This document shows, piece by piece, positions 14,524 through 20,073 of a stretch of 20,073 nucleotides of DNA (positions within the stretch are counted from its first letter, which is position 1; each line of letters opens with the position of its first letter). The notes under the pieces are model-generated. The model had not been told where the DNA came from. It was given only the letters and a program-made list of their open reading frames with translations, and searched no databases. Both the position numbers and the translations under genes were made by a program. The stretch lies in the NCBI GenBank assembly GCA_900553065.1, contig USBZ01000032.1:1-20073 (forward strand), in the 5' to 3' direction. The stretch comes from an uncultured Desulfovibrio sp. Lineage in GTDB: Bacteria > Desulfobacterota > Desulfovibrionia > Desulfovibrionales > Desulfovibrionaceae.

Positions 14524-15495
14524 TCACAGGGGGAAGTGGCAGCGCACGGCGTGCCCTTGACAGATGTGGCGCAGCGAAGGTTCCTCTTCCCTACAGAGGG
14601 CTTCGGCGCGGGGGCAGCGCGGATGGAAGGCGCAGCCAGTGGGCGGGGAGAGCGGACTCGGCATTTCCCCGGAAAGAAGGTTGCCTCGGCCCCTCCGGGA
14701 AGGATCGCGGGAAGGCGCAGCGGCCATGAGCGCGGCCGTGTAGGGATGGGCGGCATGGGAAAACAGTTCGTCGCAGCCGGCGAGTTCCACGACCCGGCCG
14801 AGATACATGACGGCAATTCTGCTGCTCATGAAGCCGATCACGCCGAGATCATGGGAAATAAACAGGTATCCCAGCTTTCGTTTCTCCTGCATGTCCTTCA
14901 GCAGATTCAGCACCTGGGCCTGTACCGACGCGTCCAGGGCGGAAACGGGTTCGTCGCAGACCACGGCTTCCGGCCCGGCCACGATGGCCCGGGCTACGGC
15001 CACGCGCTGTCTTTGGCCGCCGGAAAATTCATGCGGATACCTGTCGATGTGCTCGGGCTGAAGGCCGACCTGAACGAGAATGTCCTTTACCTTTTCGCGG
15101 CATTCGGCACGGGAAAGCGGCTGTCCTGCGGCCCGCGACGCGAGAAGGAGGGGTTCGGCTATGCTTGCCCCGACGCTCTGGCGGGGATCGAGCGAGGAGA
15201 AGGGATCCTGAAAGACCATCTGTATGCGGCTTGCGCGTTCGGAAGCCGTCCAGTCTTCCAACGGACGCCCGCAGAGCAGCACCTGACCGGATGAGGGCGG
15301 CAGAAGCCCCGTGACCATGCGCGCCAGCGTGGATTTGCCGCAACCGGATTCGCCCACAAGGCCCAGCGTTTCTCCGGGAAAAAGTTCCAGACTTACGTCG
15401 TTGACGGCTTTCACGCTTGCCGGACGCGGATCAAACAAGCCTCTTCGTACCGCAAATTCACGGCTCACCTGTCTCAGTTCCAGCAAAGCATCCAT
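14524..15495 (-). CDS. OppF/DppF-type ABC transporter ATP-binding protein
   Basis: The 323-residue ATPase would power uptake of peptides, nickel or similar small molecules with membrane partners. It has Walker A GESGCGKST (48-56), Q-loop Q96 (VFQDPFSSLDP), signature SGGQRQR (158-164), Walker B VVCDEP (178-183) and the switch His in ISHD (H215). The C-terminal HPYTAALMAAAP (250-261) and the Cys-rich tail (C288, C294, C301, C312, C319) are typical of the oligopeptide/dipeptide subfamily. AGGA ends 6 bases before the chosen ATG; an in-frame start at 15543 lacks such a site. It is an orphan: no permease, substrate-binding protein or second ATPase adjoins it. The next gene, 8 bases on, is the ATP-grasp protein. 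It could serve a transporter encoded elsewhere. Confidence 0.93.
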   Translation of the reverse strand: MDALLELRQVSREFAVRRGLFDPRPASVKAVNDVSLELFPGETLGLVGESGCGKSTLARMVTGLLPPSSGQVLLCGRPLEDWTASERASRIQMVFQDPFSSLDPRQSVGASIAEPLLLASRAAGQPLSRAECREKVKDILVQVGLQPEHIDRYPHEFSGGQRQRVAVARAIVAGPEAVVCDEPVSALDASVQAQVLNLLKDMQEKRKLGYLFISHDLGVIGFMSSRIAVMYLGRVVELAGCDELFSHAAHPYTAALMAAAPSRDPSRRGRGNLLSGEMPSPLSPPTGCAFHPRCPRAEALCREEEPSLRHICQGHAVRCHFPL

Positions 15496-15551
15496 ACTCG
15501 TTCCTGTTTCAAGATCTCGCGGAAAAAAGGACGATTTCCGCACGGTCAGTG

Positions 15552-15580
15552 ATCCTACCTTAGGCTTTCCCGTGCCGCAA
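15552..15580 (-). promoter_or_regulatory. Candidate promoter of the ABC ATPase/ATP-grasp unit
   Basis: On the minus strand TTGCGG (15580-15575) and TAGGAT (15557-15552) are 17 bases apart, giving a leader of about 50 bases. This supports a two-gene transcript that starts here, with no missing upstream partner genes on this strand. Confidence 0.5.
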
Positions 15581-15657
15581 GGGGATAAAATCTCTGGACA
15601 TGGAGCCGTTCCGGCTTTAAGTAGGGGGAAAGAGGACGGGTGCCGTGACAGGATTCA

Positions 15658-15676
15658 CGTTCCCATTCCGGGAACG
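15658..15676. promoter_or_regulatory. Inverted repeat upstream of opgG
   Basis: CGTTCCC (15658-15664) and GGGAACG (15670-15676) are perfect reverse complements around ATTCC. The repeat lies 90 bases before opgG in the divergent intergenic region. It could be an operator or, if transcribed, a leader hairpin. No clear opgG promoter was found; TGGACA at 15595-15600 has only poor -10 candidates downstream. Confidence 0.35.
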
Positions 15677-15765
15677 GATATCAGCCGCGGCATCTGTTAC
15701 CATGTCTGAGCGACTGATTGATCGATGGATGGCGAATCCCCCAATCTTTCAGGGAGTTATTTCAT

Positions 15766-17376
15766 ATGTTTCATCGCATGATTAAGTCCTTCTGCCTGCT
15801 GGCCGTGCTTTTTGCGGCGCCTTTTTCCGCAGAAGCCGCAGCGCCCTTCACCTTCGCCGACGTGCAGGCCAAAGCTCAGGATCTGGCCGGAACCAAGTAT
15901 GCGCCCACCCCTCCCGTACCGGAGTTTCTTACCAAACTGAACTACGGGGACTGGAGCTCCATCCGCTATCTGCCGGAAAAGGCCCTCTGGGCTGAGGAGT
16001 CCCTGCCGTTCACCGTGCAGTTCTTCCATCCCGGCCTGTACTATGACAGGCCCGTGCGTGTACACATCGTCGACGGCGAGGAAGTGAAGGATGTGTCTTT
16101 CGATACGTCGCTGTTCAAGTACGACAACGAGGAACTGGCCCAGCAGGTCGCCCAGACCAAGGATATGAATTTTGCCGGTTTCCGCCTTCATTATCCTCTG
16201 AACCGCGCCGACTACAAGGACGAGCTTGCCATTTTCCTCGGCGCTTCCTACTTCCGCGCGCTTGCGGCGGATACGCATTACGGCATTTACTCCCGCGGTC
16301 TTGCGCTGGATACGGCTACTTCGCAGGGCGAGGAATTTCCCTACTTCAAGGAATTCTGGATCGTGAAGCCTGCCGCCGATGCCGGCGACATCACCATCTA
16401 TGCGCTGATGGACAGTGAAAGCATGGCCGGAGCGTATCGGTTCATCATCACTCCCGGTTCTCCCACCGTCATGGACGTCAAATGCGCGCTGTTCACCCGC
16501 AAGGGCGCCAAGAACTTTCAGAAGATCGGTCTTGCGCCTTTGACCAGCATGTTCTTCTACGGCGAGGAAAAAAACGGGCGTCCCGGCGACTACCGGCCTG
16601 AAGTGCACAATTCCGACGGTCTGCTCTACGTGAACGGTGAAAATCACTGGTTCTGGAGCCCTCTGGCCAATCCCAAGCGACTTACCGTCAACACCTTCCC
16701 GCTGCAGAATCCCCGCGGTTTCGGCCTGCTGCAGCGTGACTGCCATTTCGGAAGCTATCAGGACATCGAAGCCGGCTACGAACGCCGTCCTTCTCTCTGG
16801 GTTGAACCGCAGGGAGACTGGGGGCCGGGCAAGCTGAATCTTGTGGAAATTCCCACGGAAGATGAAATGCACGACAACATCGTGGCCTTCTGGACGCCGG
16901 ACAAGCCCCGCGACAAGAACAAGCCCGATCAGCCTGAGTCCGAGCTTCGCTATCCCGATACGCAGATGTACAGCTGGAAGCTCTACTGGATGCAGCCGCA
17001 GACCGTGCAGCATGAACTCGGCCGCATCACCTCCACCCGTATTTCCCGCAGCGGCGATACCATGACTTTCCATGTGGACTTCGCCGGAGGCAATCTGGCC
17101 ACGCTTCCCGAAGATACCGGACTGTCCAGCATCGTGGAGACTCCCGAGCCCATTCCGCTTCTGGAGAAGAAGCTGATACGCAATCCCGCCACCGACGGCT
17201 GGAGACTGGTCTTTACCGTTCGTCTGCCCAAGGAGGACGGCGTGATAGAAAGCCTCATGTCCGCCAGAAAGGGACCCGTCATGCTGCGTTTCCGCGCCCT
17301 GCTCAAGAAGGGCGAGAACCTTCCCGATCCTCTGACCGAAACCTGGATCTACGACTGGCAGCTTCAGCCTCAGTAA
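15766..17376 (+). CDS. opgG: Glucan biosynthesis protein G (osmoregulated periplasmic glucans)
   Basis: The 536-residue periplasmic protein works with OpgH to make osmoregulated periplasmic glucans, modifying or branching the beta-glucan backbone. It has a signal peptide (MFHRMIKS, hydrophobic CLLAVLFAAPF, cleavage expected after SAEA at residue 24). The mature start FTFADVQAKAQDLA and the run YGDWSSIRYLPEKALW are family hallmarks. Further ones are LFKYDN, FAGFRLHYPLN, the FLGASYFRAL strand, YGIYSRGLALDTA, and NGENHWFWSPLANP. The length fits OpgG/OpgD (about 510-550). AGGGAG ends 9 bases before the chosen ATG; the upstream in-frame TTG has no such site. opgH follows after 122 bases with an RNA hairpin between. 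OpgG rather than OpgD is preferred because of the coupling with opgH. Confidence 0.95.
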   Translation: MFHRMIKSFCLLAVLFAAPFSAEAAAPFTFADVQAKAQDLAGTKYAPTPPVPEFLTKLNYGDWSSIRYLPEKALWAEESLPFTVQFFHPGLYYDRPVRVHIVDGEEVKDVSFDTSLFKYDNEELAQQVAQTKDMNFAGFRLHYPLNRADYKDELAIFLGASYFRALAADTHYGIYSRGLALDTATSQGEEFPYFKEFWIVKPAADAGDITIYALMDSESMAGAYRFIITPGSPTVMDVKCALFTRKGAKNFQKIGLAPLTSMFFYGEEKNGRPGDYRPEVHNSDGLLYVNGENHWFWSPLANPKRLTVNTFPLQNPRGFGLLQRDCHFGSYQDIEAGYERRPSLWVEPQGDWGPGKLNLVEIPTEDEMHDNIVAFWTPDKPRDKNKPDQPESELRYPDTQMYSWKLYWMQPQTVQHELGRITSTRISRSGDTMTFHVDFAGGNLATLPEDTGLSSIVETPEPIPLLEKKLIRNPATDGWRLVFTVRLPKEDGVIESLMSARKGPVMLRFRALLKKGENLPDPLTETWIYDWQLQPQ

Positions 17377-17385
17377 AGAACGCCC

Positions 17386-17469
17386 GCCGCGAATAATCAC
17401 GACACGCGGCCTCCACCCCGGAAAAGGCTTCGATATGGGATCCACAGGGATCATCGGACCTTTCCGGGG
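17386..17469 (+). promoter_or_regulatory. Structured RNA between opgG and opgH
   Basis: GCCGCG (17386-17391) pairs with CGCGGC (17405-17410). Then CCCCGGAAA (17416-17424) pairs perfectly with TTTCCGGGG (17461-17469), extended inward by GG/CC across one bulged A, around a 31-base loop that holds the repeat GGGATC-CACA-GGGATC. No long T-run follows. It may be a partial terminator or a processing or regulatory element that lowers OpgH relative to OpgG. Confidence 0.45.
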
Positions 17470-17498
17470 CCATAACACTTTATTTAAAAGGTTTTCTC

Positions 17499-19964
17499 AT
17501 GAAATCCTATCAGGATATGGACTTTCGGGTTCGCGACCGCATTCTTCTCTATGCCCGCGGCCTGAACCTCTCGCCGAAGGAAAGTGTGGAACTTGCCCTG
17601 GAAAGCCTGAAACGCTGTCGATCCGAGCATCCCAGCTACGACGAGGCGCTCGTATGCCTGCATGAAATTCTGGCCGAAAAGGAACGGGAGCTCATTCCCG
17701 GCGACGAGGCTCCGCACCTTATGTCTGCCCCCGGCATGACCCGCAGCTCCATGCTTGCCGAGGAGCTCGACCGCACCCCCTGGCTGAGCATCTTTAAAAA
17801 GACGCTGAGTCGTCTTTTCCGCATTTTCAGACCCTCCGGCATCACGGCCCGTGCCTCGTGGAAGGACAGCGCCGACAGGCAGCGCCGTCAGCTTGAGTGG
17901 GAAAAGGTGGCGGGTCGCCGCCGCACCCTGCTCATGACGCTGATTCTTGTTCCTGCCGTCATCGGCGCCTTTCTCATGTACGGCATTCTGCCGCAGCAGG
18001 GCATTGAAACGGTGAAGATCATCACGGCCGTGCTTTTCGCCATCCTGTTCGGCTGGATTTCCATCGGCTTCTGGATGTGCGTGGCAGGCTGCTGGGTGCT
18101 TTCCCGCAAGGTGGACCGCTTTACGCCCACCAGAGGCTGCGACGAGGTGGAGATTCCCGAAACCACCCGTACCGCCATTCTGTTCCCCGTGTACAACGAA
18201 GATACCCGCCGGTACATGGCGGGCATTGCCGCCACCTGGCATTCTCTCGTGCAGAGCGGGGAGAGCGACAAGTTCGATATTTTCATTCTCAGCGACTCCA
18301 CCAGCCCCGATGCCTGGGTGGCGGAAGAAGAGGCATGGTACGAGTTCTGCAACCGGGAACAGGCGTTCGGTCATATCTTCTATCGCCGCCGTCGCAACAA
18401 CACCAAAAGAAAGAGCGGCAACGTGGCCGACTTCTGCCGCCGGTGGGGCGCGCAGTACAAGTACATGATCGTGTTCGACGCCGACAGCGTCATGAGCGGA
18501 CGCACCATGGTGCGCATGGTGAAGTCGATGGAACTGCACCCGGAAATGGGCATGATCCAGACGCCGCCGCTCGCCGTGAACATGAACAGTCTCGTGGCCC
18601 GCGTTCAGCAGTTCGCCAACCACCTGTACGGACCGGTCTTTGCCACGGGTCTGCATTTCTGGCTGCTCGGCGACGCCCAGTACTGGGGCCATAACGCCAT
18701 CATTCGCGTGGAGCCTTTCATCCGTCACTGCCAGCTGCCCACGCTGCCCGGCCGGGGACCGCTTGCCGGCGACATTCTCAGCCACGACTTCGTGGAATCC
18801 GCCCTCATGCGACGGGCCGGTTACGGTGTCTGGCTGGCCTATGATCTCGACGGCTCCTGGGAGGAAAGCCCGCCTTCGCTCATAGACGAGCTTATCCGCG
18901 ACCGTCGATGGTGTCAGGGCAACCTGCAGCACAGTCGTCTGATTTTTTCCGGCGGCATCTTCCCCACGCATCGAGCGCTGTTCATCAACGGCATCATGTC
19001 CTACGCTTCGGCGCTGCTCTGGCTGTTCTTCCTGATTTTCAGCTCCATTCAGGCCGTTACCGAAGCGTTCATTCCGCCTTCGTATTTTCCGAGCGGGCCG
19101 ACGCTTTTCCCCATCTGGCCTACCTGGTATCCGAAGTGGGCGCTGCTTCTTCTGGGCAGCACCTGCATCATGCTGTTCATGCCCAAGATTTTCGCCATCA
19201 TCCTTACGCTCCGCAAGGGAGGCGCAGAGAACTTCGGCGGCGCTGGGCACATGTGCATGAGCGTTCTGGCGGAAGTGCTTATTTCCACGCTGCTTGCGCC
19301 CGTACGCATGCTTTTCCACAGTTTCTTCGTGGTGACTACGCTGCTCGGCTGGAAGGTGTCCTGGAATACGCAGAACCGCAGCGATACGGGCACGGCCTGG
19401 AGTGATGCCATTCGCTTCCACTGGTGGGGAACGCTCATCGGTCTTCTGTGGGGCGGCGTCATGTGGCTCATCAATCCGGGTTTCTTCTGGTGGTTCTCGC
19501 CCATTGCGGTAGGTCTGACCCTTTCCATTCCGCTGTCCGTGTTTACCAGCCGTGTCAGCTGGGGGCTTGCCGCAAAGCGCATGGGACTTTTCATTACGCC
19601 TTCCGAACTGAAGGCCGCGCCGGAACAGGCGGACATGCACGAAGTTCTCGCCATACCCGATCGCTACTCTCCCTTCACCATAGAACGTGGCCGCGGCTTT
19701 ACCCGTGCCGTGGTCATTCCCCGCGTGCACGCGCTGCACATCGCGCTCATCCGTCGGCGCAAGTGGGAGCGCCCCATCGGCGAAGAGCGGGAAAAGACTC
19801 GTCGTGCGCTGCTGGCCAAGGCCCTGGACAAGGGCCCGTTCGGTCTTTCCAAGCAGGAAAAGTCGGCGCTGCTCATGGATCCCCGGCTGCTGAACGAGCT
19901 GCATCGCAAGGTCTGGGAGCTTCCCCCCGACAAGGGGCATGACTGGGGCGTGGCGCAGAACTAG
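17499..19964 (+). CDS. opgH: Glucan glucosyltransferase OpgH (osmoregulated periplasmic glucans)
   Basis: The 821-residue inner-membrane glycosyltransferase polymerises glucose from UDP-glucose into the OPG backbone and exports it. A cytoplasmic N-terminal region (about 1-140) precedes two helices (about 143-163, 171-199). The GT2 catalytic domain follows, with FPVYNED (229-235), the substrate Asp in ILSDSTSPD (D266), the DAD metal motif (327-329), the acid/base HD (429-430) and RRWCQGN (469-475), the QxxRW counterpart. A cluster of about six more helices (about 500-730) and a soluble C-terminal tail complete it. The length matches E. coli OpgH (847). AAAAGG ends 7 bases before the ATG. In E. 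coli the N-terminus also binds FtsZ to link size to nutrients; whether this one does is unknown. It is the last gene, closed by a perfect terminator. Confidence 0.97.
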   Translation: MKSYQDMDFRVRDRILLYARGLNLSPKESVELALESLKRCRSEHPSYDEALVCLHEILAEKERELIPGDEAPHLMSAPGMTRSSMLAEELDRTPWLSIFKKTLSRLFRIFRPSGITARASWKDSADRQRRQLEWEKVAGRRRTLLMTLILVPAVIGAFLMYGILPQQGIETVKIITAVLFAILFGWISIGFWMCVAGCWVLSRKVDRFTPTRGCDEVEIPETTRTAILFPVYNEDTRRYMAGIAATWHSLVQSGESDKFDIFILSDSTSPDAWVAEEEAWYEFCNREQAFGHIFYRRRRNNTKRKSGNVADFCRRWGAQYKYMIVFDADSVMSGRTMVRMVKSMELHPEMGMIQTPPLAVNMNSLVARVQQFANHLYGPVFATGLHFWLLGDAQYWGHNAIIRVEPFIRHCQLPTLPGRGPLAGDILSHDFVESALMRRAGYGVWLAYDLDGSWEESPPSLIDELIRDRRWCQGNLQHSRLIFSGGIFPTHRALFINGIMSYASALLWLFFLIFSSIQAVTEAFIPPSYFPSGPTLFPIWPTWYPKWALLLLGSTCIMLFMPKIFAIILTLRKGGAENFGGAGHMCMSVLAEVLISTLLAPVRMLFHSFFVVTTLLGWKVSWNTQNRSDTGTAWSDAIRFHWWGTLIGLLWGGVMWLINPGFFWWFSPIAVGLTLSIPLSVFTSRVSWGLAAKRMGLFITPSELKAAPEQADMHEVLAIPDRYSPFTIERGRGFTRAVVIPRVHALHIALIRRRKWERPIGEEREKTRRALLAKALDKGPFGLSKQEKSALLMDPRLLNELHRKVWELPPDKGHDWGVAQN

Positions 19965-19981
19965 ATTGTTTCCCTGACAGG

Positions 19982-20017
19982 AAAGAGCCCGGAGATGCAG
20001 CATCTCCGGGCTCTTTT
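19982..20017 (+). terminator. Rho-independent terminator of opgG-opgH
   Basis: AAAGAGCCCGGAGATG (19982-19997) and its exact reverse complement (20001-20016) form a perfect 16-bp stem with loop CAG. The flanking A-run and T-run (20013-20017) make it a strong terminator, probably active on both strands. It begins 17 bases after the opgH stop. Confidence 0.95.
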
Positions 20018-20031
20018 ATTGGTTAAAAGAA

Positions 20032-20073
20032 AACCCCCAGCTAGGCTGTGGGTTCCCGAAAACTTATAGTTAT
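20032..20073 (+). mobile_element. Probable left end of an IS200/IS605-type element (partial)
   Basis: AACCC-C-CAGC (20032-20041) pairs with GCTG-T-GGGTT (20045-20054) around loop TAG, a 9-bp stem with one C/T mismatch. An AT-rich stretch follows up to the window end. IS200/IS605 left ends carry just such an imperfect subterminal palindrome shortly before the tnpA start, which would lie outside the window. The family is inferred from this layout and from the matching right-end-like structure at 1-59. It sits 14 bases beyond the opgH terminator. Confidence 0.45.

Noticed and set aside
17484..20003. An 839-codon minus-strand frame covering all of opgH.
   Set aside because: It is the antisense shadow of opgH; the sense protein has all GT2 motifs. 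The His/Arg-rich, low-complexity product is typical of antisense frames.
1..20073. CRISPR arrays, tRNA or rRNA genes, prophage or defence genes.
   Set aside because: No regularly spaced repeats, no T-loop (GGTTCGA) context with an acceptor stem, and no phage or nuclease proteins were seen.

Overview
The window is GC-rich and gene-dense, with conventional bacterial signals: AGGAGG-type ribosome binding sites, sigma70-like promoters and hairpin plus T-run terminators. It carries glutaminyl-tRNA synthetase, an anaerobic NrdG-type activase, a short ThiC with a C-x2-C-x3-C cluster, a MenA-type prenyltransferase, yajC-secD-secF and opgG-opgH. This set suggests an anaerobic, menaquinone-using Gram-negative bacterium. 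A Desulfovibrionaceae relative (Desulfovibrio/Bilophila/Mailhella-like) is my best inference, but nothing here proves it.

Layout, left to right. (1) Positions 1-59 look like the right end of an IS200/IS605-type element. (2) An unrecognised protein (129-1046) and an nrdG-like radical SAM activase (1048-1578) form a tight + strand pair ending in a terminator. About 465 bases without a convincing gene follow. (3) menA (minus) is divergent from a TetR-family regulator (plus). Their shared intergenic region holds two inverted repeats. A flavodoxin-fold NAD(P)H:FMN-type oxidoreductase follows the regulator and is preceded by an unusually AT-rich repeat/dyad. (4) glnS has its own good promoter; thiC follows behind a leader of several hairpins; an exported protein of unknown function comes next. 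(5) argB (minus) converges on the exported protein gene at a shared bidirectional terminator. (6) yajC-secD-secF forms the Sec translocase accessory operon, closed by a strong terminator. (7) On the minus strand, an OppF-type ABC ATPase is translationally coupled to an ATP-grasp protein, with no permease or binding-protein gene alongside. (8) opgG-opgH encodes osmoregulated periplasmic glucan synthesis, with a structured RNA between the two genes and a perfect 16-bp terminator. (9) The last ~40 bases look like the left end of an IS200/IS605-type element.

Most of the window is ordinary housekeeping chromosome, and I do not see a clear new defence or mobile system. The items most worth a second look are the unknown gene paired with nrdG, the ABC ATPase/ATP-grasp couple, the TetR/flavoprotein control region, the hairpin-rich thiC leader without a recognisable TPP riboswitch, and the IS-like ends, which may be why the sequence stops where it does.
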